Assembly (NCBI RefSeq): GCF_003086895.1
Contig: NZ_CP026004.1
Coordinates: 2,950,731-3,014,730 of the forward strand
Length of the DNA stretch: 64,000 nt
Direction of reading: 5' to 3'
Source: Stenotrophomonas sp. ESTM1D_MKCIP4_1
Lineage (GTDB): Bacteria > Pseudomonadota > Gammaproteobacteria > Xanthomonadales > Xanthomonadaceae
A model generated the notes under the pieces. That model was not told the origin of the DNA. It did not search any database and saw nothing but the letters and a program-made list of their open reading frames with translations. Of this stretch, positions 55,248-63,230 are shown piece after piece. The first letter of the stretch is position 1. Each line of letters starts with the position of its first letter. The translations under genes and the position numbers were made by a program.

Positions 55248-55742
55248 ATGGCCGTCAGGAACGTCATCTGTGTATGGTACGACGCTCAGGCGCTGGAGGC
55301 CGCCACCTTCTACGCCGACACCTTCCCCGACAGCGCGGTGACCGCCGTCCATTACGCACCGGGCGACTACCCGGCCGGGCAGGAGGGCGCGGTGCTCACG
55401 GTCGAGTTCACCGTGTGCGGCGTCGCCTGCGTCGGCCTCAACGGCGGCCCGGCGTTCAGGCACAGCGAGGCGTTCTCGTTCCAGATCCAGACCGAGGACC
55501 AGGCCGAGACCGACCGGCTGTGGAACGCCATCGTCGGCAATGGCGGCCAGGAAAGCGATTGCGGCTGGTGCAAGGACCGCTGGGGCGTGTCCTGGCAGAT
55601 CAGTCCGCGCATGCTCATCGACGCGGTGACCAGTACGGACAAGGCGCTGGCAAAGCGTGCCTTCAACGCGATGATGCCGATGAAGAAGATCGACATCGCC
55701 ACGATTGCCGCCGCCATCGAAAAAGGGGACGGAGGGGATTAA
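55248..55742 (+). CDS. PhnB-like VOC family protein (3-dmu-9_3-mt domain)
   Basis: A 164-residue VOC-fold protein of the PhnB/'3-demethylubiquinone methyltransferase' group: WYDAQALEAATFYADTFPDSAV, VEFTVCGVACVGLNGGP and SDCGWCKDRWGVSWQISPRML. Despite the family name, this is not evidence of a methyltransferase. Function is unknown. Its last codons (EKGDGGD and the TAA stop) lie within the left arm of a 29-bp inverted repeat at 55719-55811, so the C-terminus has been altered or extended by a repeat insertion. Confidence 0.87.
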   Translation: MAVRNVICVWYDAQALEAATFYADTFPDSAVTAVHYAPGDYPAGQEGAVLTVEFTVCGVACVGLNGGPAFRHSEAFSFQIQTEDQAETDRLWNAIVGNGGQESDCGWCKDRWGVSWQISPRMLIDAVTSTDKALAKRAFNAMMPMKKIDIATIAAAIEKGDGGD

Positions 55743-55811
55743 GTCGCCTCTGCCCTCCCCCGTGTCATACAGCAAGCGCATTGCGACTTAATCCCCTCCG
55801 TCCCCTTTTTC
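55719..55811. repeat. 29-bp perfect inverted repeat around a 35-bp spacer
   Basis: 55719-55747 and 55783-55811 are perfect 29-base complements, reading GGGGACGGAGGGGATTAAGTCG and reverse, with the outer ends A/T-rich. The left arm encodes the end of the VOC protein; the right arm, ending in TTTTTC, lies directly upstream of the next gene's ribosome-binding site. The T-run makes it a plausible terminator of the VOC gene. It is not of SMAG type. Confidence 0.85.
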
Positions 55812-55823
55812 TGCGAGGTGTTG

Positions 55824-57407
55824 ATGACCTGGGATGCGATCATCGTCGGCGGTGGCCACAACGGGCTGGTGTGTGCGGCCTACCTCGCACGTGCCGGGAA
55901 GAAGGTGCTGGTGCTGGAGCGGCGCAACGTGCTCGGCGGCGCGGCGGTCACCGAGGAGTTCCATCCCGGCTTCCGCAATTCGGTAGCGTCCTACACGGTC
56001 TCGCTGCTGCAGCCGAAGGTCATTGATGACCTGCAGCTGCATGCCCATGGCCTGCGCATCGTCAACCGGCCAGCCAACAACTTCCTGCCGCTGGCCGATG
56101 GCCGCTACCTGCTGTCGGCCCCTGGCCGCACCCAGGCCGAAGTGGCGAAGTTCTCCGAGCGCGATGCGCAGCGGCTTCCCGAGTACGAGGCGCGACTGGA
56201 GATCTTCGCCGACGTGCTGCGCGCATGGGCACTGCGTGCGCCGCCAGACCTGGGGGTCGCCGGCGGATGGCGTGCCTTGCCCGCGCTGTGGCAGATGGGG
56301 CGCCTCGGCCGCGAACTGGCCACCCTGGAAGCACCGCTGCGACAGGAACTGCTGGACCTGTTCACCCTCTCGGCCGCCGAGTACCTGGACCGCTGGTTCG
56401 AGAGTGAACCGATCAAGGCACTGTTCGGCTTCGATGGCATCGTCGGCAACTTCGCCAGCCCGTACACGCCGGGCAGCGCGTATGTGCTGCTGCACCACGT
56501 GTTCGGCCAGTGCAACGGCGTCAAAGGGGCCTGGGGACATGCCATCGGTGGCATGGGGGCGATCAGCCAGGCCATGGCGGCCTCGGCGCGCGCCGCCGGC
56601 GCCGAACTGCGGGTGGACGCCGCTGTACAGCGCCTGCAGGTTGAAGAAGGCCACGCGACCGGCGTGGTGCTGGCCGATGGCAGCACCCTGCACGCACGCG
56701 CGGTGATCGCCAACGTCAACCCGAAGCTGCTCTACGAGCAGCTGCTGGAACCGGCACAGGTACCGCAGGCCACGCGTGAACGGATGGCGCAGTGGCGTTG
56801 CGGATCCGGCACGTTCCGGATGAACGTGGCGCTGTCACGGCTGCCGGACTTCAGCGCCCTGCCCGGCCCCGGCGATCATCTCAGCGCCGGCATCATCATG
56901 GCGCCCAGCCTGGACTACATGGACCGCGCCTGGCTGGATGCACGCTGCGAGGGCTGGTCACGCGAACCGATCGTGGAGATGCTGATTCCCAGCACGCTGG
57001 ATGATTCGCTGGCGCCGCCCGGGCAGCACGTGGCCAGCCTGTTCTGCCAGCACGTGGCGCCCGTGCTGCCCGATGGCCGACACTGGGACGATCACCGTGA
57101 TGAGGTGGCCGACCTGATGATCGCTACCGTGGAGCGCCATGCGCCGGACTTCGCCGCCAGCGTGCTCGGCCGGCAGGTGCTGTCGCCGCTTGATCTGGAA
57201 AGGACGTTTGGTCTGATCGGCGGCGACATCTTCCACGGCGCGCTGAGTGCCAACCAGTTGTTCTCGGCGCGACCGATGGTCGGCCAGGCGGGCTATCGCG
57301 GTGCGCTGCCGGGGCTGTACCTGTGTGGTTCGGGCACGCATCCCGGTGGCGGCGTGACGGGAGCACCGGGGCACAATGCCGCGCAGGTGGTGTTGCAGGA
57401 TCTGTGA
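55824..57407 (+). CDS. Phytoene-desaturase-like FAD-dependent oxidoreductase (PYROXD2 type)
   Basis: A 527-residue flavoprotein. The N-terminal FAD loop IIVGGGHNGLVCAAYLARAGKKVLVLERR (about 6-34) is followed by NVLGGAAVTEEFHPGFRNS, and the C-terminal YLCGSGTHPGGGVTGAPGHNAA is the family's flavin-binding end. GAWGHAIGGMGAISQAMAASARAAGAELRVDAAV is also typical. Substrate unknown; no carotenoid genes are adjacent. The ATG at 55824 with GAGG five bases upstream was chosen over in-frame GTG and TTG just before it. REP repeats follow the stop. Confidence 0.92.
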   Translation: MTWDAIIVGGGHNGLVCAAYLARAGKKVLVLERRNVLGGAAVTEEFHPGFRNSVASYTVSLLQPKVIDDLQLHAHGLRIVNRPANNFLPLADGRYLLSAPGRTQAEVAKFSERDAQRLPEYEARLEIFADVLRAWALRAPPDLGVAGGWRALPALWQMGRLGRELATLEAPLRQELLDLFTLSAAEYLDRWFESEPIKALFGFDGIVGNFASPYTPGSAYVLLHHVFGQCNGVKGAWGHAIGGMGAISQAMAASARAAGAELRVDAAVQRLQVEEGHATGVVLADGSTLHARAVIANVNPKLLYEQLLEPAQVPQATRERMAQWRCGSGTFRMNVALSRLPDFSALPGPGDHLSAGIIMAPSLDYMDRAWLDARCEGWSREPIVEMLIPSTLDDSLAPPGQHVASLFCQHVAPVLPDGRHWDDHRDEVADLMIATVERHAPDFAASVLGRQVLSPLDLERTFGLIGGDIFHGALSANQLFSARPMVGQAGYRGALPGLYLCGSGTHPGGGVTGAPGHNAAQVVLQDL

Positions 57408-57410
57408 AGG

Positions 57411-57546
57411 CGTGCCGAGCAACGGTCGGCACCTACCCGCGTGAAGGTTAAAGGTGTGCCGACCAACGGTCGGCACCTACCCGCGTCAAATGATCCGGAT
57501 AAGGTGTGCCGACCAACGGTCGGCACCTACCCGCGTCAAATGATCC
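57411..57546. repeat. Three tandem GTAG-type palindromes
   Basis: Each unit has the core GTGCCGA(C/G)CAACGGTCGGCAC followed by CTAC (reverse GTAG), at about 57412-57436, 57455-57480 and 57505-57530. The last two belong to a nearly exact 46-bp unit repeated with a 50-bp period (57451-57496 and 57501-57546). They separate two convergent genes. Confidence 0.82.
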
Positions 57547-57560
57547 TTCGGATCATTTGA
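57536..57560. terminator. 11-bp hairpin containing the rhomboid stop codon
   Basis: TCAAATGATCC / GGATCATTTGA with a TTC loop is a perfect stem. The left arm is the tail of the third tandem repeat and the right arm contains the stop of the leftward rhomboid gene. It may protect or end both transcripts. No strong T-run. Confidence 0.6.
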
Positions 57561-58227
57561 CGCTGCGCAGATGGTTCGGGCGCTTTGGTGGGCCGGGTGG
57601 GCGGCGCTTGTTGAACGGTGACTGGCCGCGCCAGTAGCGGATCAGCAGCCAGCCGAACAGCATGCCGCCCAGATGCGCGAAGTGCGCCACGCCCGGCTGC
57701 CAGCCGGTCATGCCCAGCACCAGCTCACCGACGCCGAACAGGATGACGAAGGTGCGTGCCTTCATCGGAATGGGCGGGAACAGCAGCATCACCCGCTGGT
57801 TCGGGAACAGCATGCCGTAGGCCAGCAGCAGGCCGAACACGCCGCCGGAAGCGCCCAGCACCGTGGCCGGGTTGTCCAGCAGCGTGCCCACCAGCAACTG
57901 GCAGACACCGGCGCCGGCCACGCAGACCAGGTAGTACAGCAGGAAGCGCTTCTCACCCCAGGTCTGTTCCAGCGGCGCGCCGAACATGAAGACCGCCAGC
58001 ATGTTGAAGAACAGGTGGCCGAAGCTGCCGTGCAGGAAGCCGTAGGTCAGCAGCTGCCACGGCTGGAAATTACCGCCCGGGGAAAACGCATCGAAGCCCT
58101 GCTGCCACGGCTGCAGCATGAAGGGTTCAAAGGTCTGCATGCCGAGCAGGAACGGCTGCTGCAGCAGGAACAGGATCGCGTTGGCGATCAGCAGGGCCTT
58201 GGTGACGGTTGGCAGTCGCGGGAACAT
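57553..58227 (-). CDS. Rhomboid family intramembrane serine protease
   Basis: A 224-residue polytopic inner-membrane protease with about six transmembrane helices. The catalytic dyad is Ser127 in GASGGVFG and His185 in AHFAHLGG. The L1-loop/TM motif HGSFGHLFFNMLAVFMFG and the W-R-like PLEQTWGEKRF are present. It cuts substrates within the membrane. Its C-terminal tail (about 205-224) is basic and Pro-rich. The stop lies inside a hairpin shared with REP repeats. Confidence 0.95.
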   Translation of the reverse strand: MFPRLPTVTKALLIANAILFLLQQPFLLGMQTFEPFMLQPWQQGFDAFSPGGNFQPWQLLTYGFLHGSFGHLFFNMLAVFMFGAPLEQTWGEKRFLLYYLVCVAGAGVCQLLVGTLLDNPATVLGASGGVFGLLLAYGMLFPNQRVMLLFPPIPMKARTFVILFGVGELVLGMTGWQPGVAHFAHLGGMLFGWLLIRYWRGQSPFNKRRPPGPPKRPNHLRSVK

Positions 58228-58320
58228 GGGTATACCTGCATGGAACGGCCTCCATCATAGCCGCAGCACCACGACAGCGTGGCGACCGCCCCGGCCGTAC
58301 CGTTCAACCGCCGCTGGCAA

Positions 58321-58659
58321 TCAGCCCGGGCCCCAGAGTGCGGCATCCAGCGCCGCAGCCGGGTCGAGGGCCGGCATGCGCACCCGGCCGTTCTCCACCA
58401 CCACGCCTTCGGCGCGCAGGCGCTGCGACTGCTCGCGCCAGCCGGCCGAGCCTTCGGCCATGGCAATGCGCCCATCCGAGCGCAGCACGCGGTGCCAGGG
58501 CAGGTCCGGGTCTTCGTTCTGGCCCAGAATGCGCGCGGTCAGGCGCGCGCGTCCGGGCAGTCCCGCGCGCATGGCCACCTGGCCGTAGCCCAGTACCTGA
58601 CCCGGCGGGATCGCGCGGATCACCGCCAGGATGCGAGCCCGCGCCTGCTCCGGCGTCAG
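58321..58659 (-). CDS. Alkyltransferase-like (ATL) MGMT-family DNA-binding protein
   Basis: A protein of about 112 residues with the MGMT C-terminal fold: AIPPGQVLGYGQVA, GRARLTARILGQN, then PWHRVLRSDGRIA. The alkyl-acceptor Cys of MGMT (PCHRV) is Trp here (about residue 55), the defining trait of ATL proteins, which bind O6-alkylguanine and hand it to nucleotide excision repair. No ATG or GTG lies near the expected N-terminus. A CTG at 58659 overlaps the TGA stop of the EamA transporter (CTGA) and gives the right length. A GTG at 58623 is the alternative. Confidence 0.85.
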   Translation of the reverse strand: MTPEQARARILAVIRAIPPGQVLGYGQVAMRAGLPGRARLTARILGQNEDPDLPWHRVLRSDGRIAMAEGSAGWREQSQRLRAEGVVVENGRVRMPALDPAAALDAALWGPG

Positions 58660-59576
58660 CGCCGCAGGCGGGTCACCAGCAGTACGCCGATCAGCACCAG
58701 CACGGTGCCGGCGATCTGCGCCGGCCCCATCGGCTCGTCGAGCAGCCATAGACTCATCACGATGGTGGAAACCGGGCCCAGCATACCGACCTGCGCGGCC
58801 AGCGACGAACCCACGCGCTGCACCGCCAGCATGATCGCCAGCACCGGCAGCACGGTGCAGACGGTGGCATTGACCAGCGACAGCCACTGCACCGGTGCCG
58901 GCGCCTGCCACAGCAACGGCAGCGGATGGGTAATGGCGAAATGCAGCAGCACCAGCACGCTGGCCACGCAGCTGGCGTAGGCGGTCAGCCGCACTGCACC
59001 GATGCGCGCGACCACCTGGCCGCTGCCGAACAGGTACAGCGCGTAACTGAGCGCGCTGCCCAGCACCAGCAGGCTGCCGACGATGATCTGCCCCCCTTCG
59101 CGCTGCAGATCGTGGCCGAACGCCAGCAGCACGCCCAGGTAACTCAGCGCCAGCGCGGCGATCTGCCAGCGCCCGGGACGCTGCCGTGCCAGCAGCACGT
59201 TGATCAGCAGCACCAGCGTCGGATTCAAGTACAGGATCAGCCGTTCCAGGGTCACGCTGATGTACTGCAGGCCCTGGAAATCGAGCAGGCTGGACAGGTA
59301 GTAGCCGGTGAAGCCCAGCCACAGCACGCGCGCGCGGTCGGCCCAGGACAGCGGATCGGCACGGCGTGCCGACCACAGCGCCATCAGCACGAACAGCGGC
59401 AGCGCCATCATCATGCGCAGGGCCAGCAGGGTCGTGGCATCGACACCATGCCGCAGGCCGAGCTTGACGATGATGGCTTTGCCGGACGCGGCGATGGCAC
59501 CAACGGCAGCCAGGCCGATGCCACCCAGGGCAATGCGCGGGGACGCCGTGGCGATTCGGGGGGACGGGCTGGACAT
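58656..59576 (-). CDS. EamA/DMT-family transporter
   Basis: A 306-residue inner-membrane protein with ten predicted helices in two EamA repeats (about 20-145 and 165-300), a drug/metabolite-transporter arrangement. FTGYYLSSLLDFQGLQYISVTLERLILYLNPTLVLLI and WLLDEPMGPAQIAGTVLVLIGVLL are characteristic. Substrate is unknown. The ATL gene is translationally coupled at its 3' end, which is a curious pairing. An SMAG dyad lies upstream, between this gene and gor. Confidence 0.9.
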   Translation of the reverse strand: MSSPSPRIATASPRIALGGIGLAAVGAIAASGKAIIVKLGLRHGVDATTLLALRMMMALPLFVLMALWSARRADPLSWADRARVLWLGFTGYYLSSLLDFQGLQYISVTLERLILYLNPTLVLLINVLLARQRPGRWQIAALALSYLGVLLAFGHDLQREGGQIIVGSLLVLGSALSYALYLFGSGQVVARIGAVRLTAYASCVASVLVLLHFAITHPLPLLWQAPAPVQWLSLVNATVCTVLPVLAIMLAVQRVGSSLAAQVGMLGPVSTIVMSLWLLDEPMGPAQIAGTVLVLIGVLLVTRLRR

Positions 59577-59655
59577 CAGACAGCGACAGGCCGCAGGGGG
59601 GTGGCCATGGGGTATGTGGGGACGCGCATTGTCGCACGCAGGGGCGCGCTGCCCT

Positions 59656-59724
59656 GTAGAGCCGAGCCGACGCTCGGCTCCGCGGTGCCAAGGCGGAGAA
59701 AGCCGAGCATGGGCTCGGCTCTAC
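59656..59724. repeat. SMAG dyad between gor and the EamA gene
   Basis: GTAGAGCCGAGC at 59656-59667 pairs with GCTCGGCTCTAC at 59713-59724. Internal GCTCGGCT/AGCCGAGC stems give each half its own hairpin. GTAG/CTAC ends place it in the SMAG class. It lies just past the gor stop codon. Confidence 0.82.
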
Positions 59725-59736
59725 ATTTATCGCCAA

Positions 59737-61095
59737 TCACCGCATCAGCACCACTTCTTCGGCCGAGGTCGGGTGGATGGCCACGGTGTCATCGAACTGG
59801 GCTTTCGTCGCGCCCATCTTCACCGCCACCGCGAAGCCCTGCAGGATCTCGTCGGCGGCCTCTCCCAGCAGATGGATGCCCACCACCTTTTCCTCGGCGC
59901 CTGCGCAGACCATCTTGAACAGGCTGCGCTGGGTGCCATTGGCCAGTGCCTGCAGCATCGGCCGGAAGCGGCTGTGGTAGACCGTCACCTGGTCGAAACG
60001 GGCGCGCGCCTCTTCCTCGCTCATCCCCACCGCACCCAGCGGCGGGTGCGAAAACACCACGCTGGCCACGTTGCTGTAATCCATCTTCGCGTTCGGGCGG
60101 CCGCCGAACAGGCGGTCCATCAGGCGGCGCGCAGCGGCCACCGCCACGGGGGTCAGGCCGACCTTGCCGGCGATGTCACCCACCGCGTGCACGCTGGGCA
60201 CGGCCGTGGTCTGCCACTCATCCACTTCCACCTGCTGGTGTTCGCCGATGCTGATGCCCAGCGCTTCCAGGCCGAGATCACGGCTGTTGCCACGGCGGCC
60301 GGTCGCGAAGAACACCGCATCGAACACGCTGTCCAGCGGGCCATCATGGCCGAAGGCACGCACCCGCTCACCCTCGCGCTGCAGCTCACGCAGGCGGAAG
60401 TCGAACTGGATGCGCACACCCTGCTGCTTCAGGTTCTCGGCCAGCTGGTCGGTCAGTTCGTAGTCGAAGCGCTCCAGCAGGCGCGTACCGCGCACCAGCA
60501 GGCTGACCCGGCTGCCCAGCGCCTGCAGCAGCCCGGCCAGTTCCACCGCGATGTAGCCGCCACCGATGATCGCCACCTCTTCCGGCGCACTGCGCAGGTC
60601 GAAGAAATCATCAGACACCAGGCCCAGCGCGGCACCGGGAACATCCGGCCGCTGCGGATGCGCGCCGGTGGCGATGAGGATGTGTTCGGCGCTGTAGCGC
60701 ACGCCATCGCTGCACGCCACCGTATGCGCATCGACCAGATGGCCACGTGCGGGGATGCGCACCACGCCGGTTTCATCCAGTCGCTTGTTGTAACTCGTGT
60801 GGATGTTGCTGATGTAAGCCTGGCGGTGGATCACCAGTTCCTTCCACGACAGCGCCGGGCGCGCCGGTACATCGAAGCCCATCGCACTGGCCAGCCCGAT
60901 GCGCTCGTGCAGGTCGGCGGCCAGCCACATGGCCTTCTTCGGCACGCAGCCGATGTTGACGCAGGTACCGCCCAGCGCACCGGGCTCCAGCAGCGCCACG
61001 CGCTTGCCGTGCTGGGCCGCGCGGATGGCACCGGCCAAGCCGGCCGAACCGCCGCCCAGAACGATCAGGTCGTAGTCAAACGTTGCAGTGCTCAT
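59737..61095 (-). CDS. gor: Glutathione-disulphide reductase
   Basis: A 452-residue flavoenzyme that regenerates reduced glutathione with NADPH. FAD loop LGGGSAGLAGA (13-23); redox disulphide Cys45-Cys50 in GGTCVNIGCVPKK; NADPH site IIGGGYIAVELAG with downstream Arg residues (LLVRGTRLLERFD) that fit NADPH preference; and active-site His441 in IHPTSAEE. Length and motifs favour glutathione reductase over dihydrolipoamide or mercuric reductase. It is monocistronic, with REP clusters on both sides. Confidence 0.95.
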   Translation of the reverse strand: MSTATFDYDLIVLGGGSAGLAGAIRAAQHGKRVALLEPGALGGTCVNIGCVPKKAMWLAADLHERIGLASAMGFDVPARPALSWKELVIHRQAYISNIHTSYNKRLDETGVVRIPARGHLVDAHTVACSDGVRYSAEHILIATGAHPQRPDVPGAALGLVSDDFFDLRSAPEEVAIIGGGYIAVELAGLLQALGSRVSLLVRGTRLLERFDYELTDQLAENLKQQGVRIQFDFRLRELQREGERVRAFGHDGPLDSVFDAVFFATGRRGNSRDLGLEALGISIGEHQQVEVDEWQTTAVPSVHAVGDIAGKVGLTPVAVAAARRLMDRLFGGRPNAKMDYSNVASVVFSHPPLGAVGMSEEEARARFDQVTVYHSRFRPMLQALANGTQRSLFKMVCAGAEEKVVGIHLLGEAADEILQGFAVAVKMGATKAQFDDTVAIHPTSAEEVVLMR

Positions 61096-61120
61096 CGGAA
61101 TCGCTCAAAGAAAGGAAAAT

Positions 61121-61240
61121 CATAGATCCACGCACTGCATCGGCGGCACCGCCGCTGTGGAGTAGATCCACGCCATGCGTGGATGGCACCGCCGCTGCAG
61201 AGTAGATTTACGCCATGCGTGGATGGCACCGTCGCTGCAG
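61121..61240. repeat. Three tandem ~40-bp REP-like units upstream of gor
   Basis: Units beginning TAGATCCACGC at about 61123, 61163 and 61203 (period 40) each carry a TCCACGCCATGCGTGGA-type palindrome followed by TGGCACCG(C/T)CGCTG. The first unit is degenerate (CGCACTGCATCGGCGG) and the third has ATTTA for ATCCA. They fill the gap between gor and the DUF418 gene and lie inside the gor promoter region. Confidence 0.78.
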
Positions 61241-61292
61241 GCGAGCATGCCACGGCCCCTACGCAGCGCAGCGTGAGCAGCGCGGACCGGCA

Positions 61293-62537
61293 TCATCCCT
61301 GCCCGCGCTCGCGCCGCATCGGCGGCCACTGCCGGTAGGTCATCGCGCGCCACAGCCATTCCAGTGGACCGAAGCGGAAGCGCTTCAGCCACAGGTGCGA
61401 GAACACCACCTGCAGCGCGAACAGCAGCAGTGCGAACAGCAGCTGCCACGCCCGTGGCATCAGGTCGAACCAGCCCAACCCGTAGTGATTGAACAACCAG
61501 GTACAGACCAGCGACTGGGCCAGGTAATGGGTCAACGCCATGCGCCCTGAAGGTGCCAGCCATCCCAGGCGCGCTCGCCAGTGCACGACCCAGGCCAGGT
61601 AACCCAGGCACATCGGCACCGCGCCGACCGACACCAGCGACATCGCGGCGGTGGACTCCAGGGTGTATTCACCCGGCGCCAGGTACGGCTTCCACAGCAC
61701 CCCGCCGAGGGTGACCAGCAGGCCCATCGGCAGGGCAACCCAACGCAGGCCGGCATACAGCCGCGGAAAGCGTTCCGGCGCTGTCAGTGCGCCGCTGGCG
61801 GCGAACCAGCTGCCGATCAGGAACATGCCCAGGACTTCCGGACCGGTGATCACCAGTGCGCCCAGCGAGGAGCCGAACTCGTGCAGGCGCTGGACATTGC
61901 CCTGCATCCAGCTGCCCTGCCCATACACCAGGCGCTGCTGGTCGATGGCCTGCTGCGCGTCCAGCAGCATCTTCTGCAGATCCTGCGCCGGGGAGAGCGT
62001 CACCAGTGCACCGATGAGCAGCATCATCGACACGCCGGCCAGATACACGAAGCCCCCCATCCACGGCAGCCAGCTGCGCGGGGCCTCGCGGCAGGCGAGC
62101 AGCGGCAGCGACACCAGTGCGTACAGCACCAGGATGTCGCCGGACCACACCAGCAGCGCGTGGCACAGACCGATGAGCGCCAGGCCAAGGCTGCGCCGCA
62201 GGTAGAACGGCGCAAATTCGCGGCCGGCCGCCTGCGCGCGTTGCGCCATGACGGCGAAGCCGGCACCGAACAGCAGCGAGAACAGGGTGAAGAACTTGCC
62301 CTGTACGAAGATGTAGACAAAGGCATCAGCCGCGTAGTCCAGCCCGTGCCAGCGCGCGTCGATACCGGTGAAGGCCAGGTCCAGCGGTCCGCTGAGGGCC
62401 TCGATGTTCATCAGCAGGATGCCCAGCAGGGCCACCCCGCGCAGCACGTCCAGCACCGCGATGCGTTCGCCGGAAGCCACCGGCTGCAGGGAAGGGGAAG
62501 CGGTGTTCACGGGGCATCCGGCAGGCAGGTCCGTCAT
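61293..62537 (-). CDS. DUF418 (YeiB-type) membrane protein
   Basis: A 414-residue polytopic inner-membrane protein with about ten helices. The N-terminal RIAVLDVLRGVALLGILLMNIEAL and KFFTLFSLLFGAGFAVM and the C-terminal RMALTHYLAQSLVCTWLF...FRFGPLEWLWRAMTY are the DUF418/YeiB signature. The family is related to acyltransferase-3-like membrane proteins, and its function is not established. It begins at the ATG 62537, 99 bp after the slyD stop, on the same strand. Confidence 0.9.
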   Translation of the reverse strand: MTDLPAGCPVNTASPSLQPVASGERIAVLDVLRGVALLGILLMNIEALSGPLDLAFTGIDARWHGLDYAADAFVYIFVQGKFFTLFSLLFGAGFAVMAQRAQAAGREFAPFYLRRSLGLALIGLCHALLVWSGDILVLYALVSLPLLACREAPRSWLPWMGGFVYLAGVSMMLLIGALVTLSPAQDLQKMLLDAQQAIDQQRLVYGQGSWMQGNVQRLHEFGSSLGALVITGPEVLGMFLIGSWFAASGALTAPERFPRLYAGLRWVALPMGLLVTLGGVLWKPYLAPGEYTLESTAAMSLVSVGAVPMCLGYLAWVVHWRARLGWLAPSGRMALTHYLAQSLVCTWLFNHYGLGWFDLMPRAWQLLFALLLFALQVVFSHLWLKRFRFGPLEWLWRAMTYRQWPPMRRERGQG

Positions 62538-62636
62538 TATGCCGCCGGCCCGCGCGCCGTGGACGGTCGCGCCGTGTTCCAGAAACGCAACGACCCGCCG
62601 AAGCGGGCCGTCGCTGCCATCACGATCGCGCCGCGA

Positions 62637-63119
62637 TCAGTGCTGGTGACCACCGTCGCCGTGGACATGGCCGTGGTCGATTTCTTCCTTGCCGGCTTCG
62701 CGCACTTCGACGATCTCGACGTCGAAGTGCAGGTCCTTGCCGGCCATCGGGTGGTTCAGATCGACGTCGACCACGCTCATGCCGACCTTCTGCACGGTGA
62801 CCGCGCGCGGACCGAAGTTGGTCTGCAGCACCACCTGCTGGCCCGGGACCAGCTTGGCATTGCCGAAATGCTTCTTCGGCACGCGCTGGGACAGACCCTC
62901 GCGACGCTCGCCGTAGGCATCGGCCGCCTTGACGTCGACCTCGAAGGTCGCGCCGGCTTCCTTGTCCATCATGGCGTTTTCCAGGCCCGGGATGATGTTG
63001 CCGTGGCCGATCAGGATCGACAGCGGCTCGCCGCGGTCCTTCGACGATTCGATCGGCGCCTGGCCGACCTCGGAAACGGTGTAGTGGAAGCGGACAACGC
63101 GGTCTTTTTCGATCTTCAT
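62637..63119 (-). CDS. slyD: SlyD-like FKBP-type peptidyl-prolyl isomerase
   Basis: A 160-residue cytoplasmic proline isomerase and chaperone: MKIEKDRVVRFHYTVSEVG, ILIGHGNIIPGLENAMMDKEAGATF, the insert-in-flap region (about 70-120), then NHPMAGKDLHFDVEIVEVREA. The short C-terminal tail has several histidines (HGHVHGDGGHQH) that can bind nickel or other metals, shorter than the E. coli tail. The start at 63119 gives the canonical N-terminus; the longer in-frame extension was rejected. It diverges from the NlpC/P60 gene. Confidence 0.95.
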   Translation of the reverse strand: MKIEKDRVVRFHYTVSEVGQAPIESSKDRGEPLSILIGHGNIIPGLENAMMDKEAGATFEVDVKAADAYGERREGLSQRVPKKHFGNAKLVPGQQVVLQTNFGPRAVTVQKVGMSVVDVDLNHPMAGKDLHFDVEIVEVREAGKEEIDHGHVHGDGGHQH

Positions 63120-63230
63120 GCGCAACTCTGTCTGGATCTGCCGGAGGCAGGCGGGTTGGGGCGGGTTGTCGCCCGGCGGGGACGCCGCCATCATGACGGC
63201 CAATCCAAGGTGGCGCATTATCCGGAGATC

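Noticed and set aside
57411..57546. Tandem 50-bp repeats as a short CRISPR array
   Set aside because: The spacers are identical or part of the repeat unit, the cores are palindromes with GTAG ends, and no cas genes are present.
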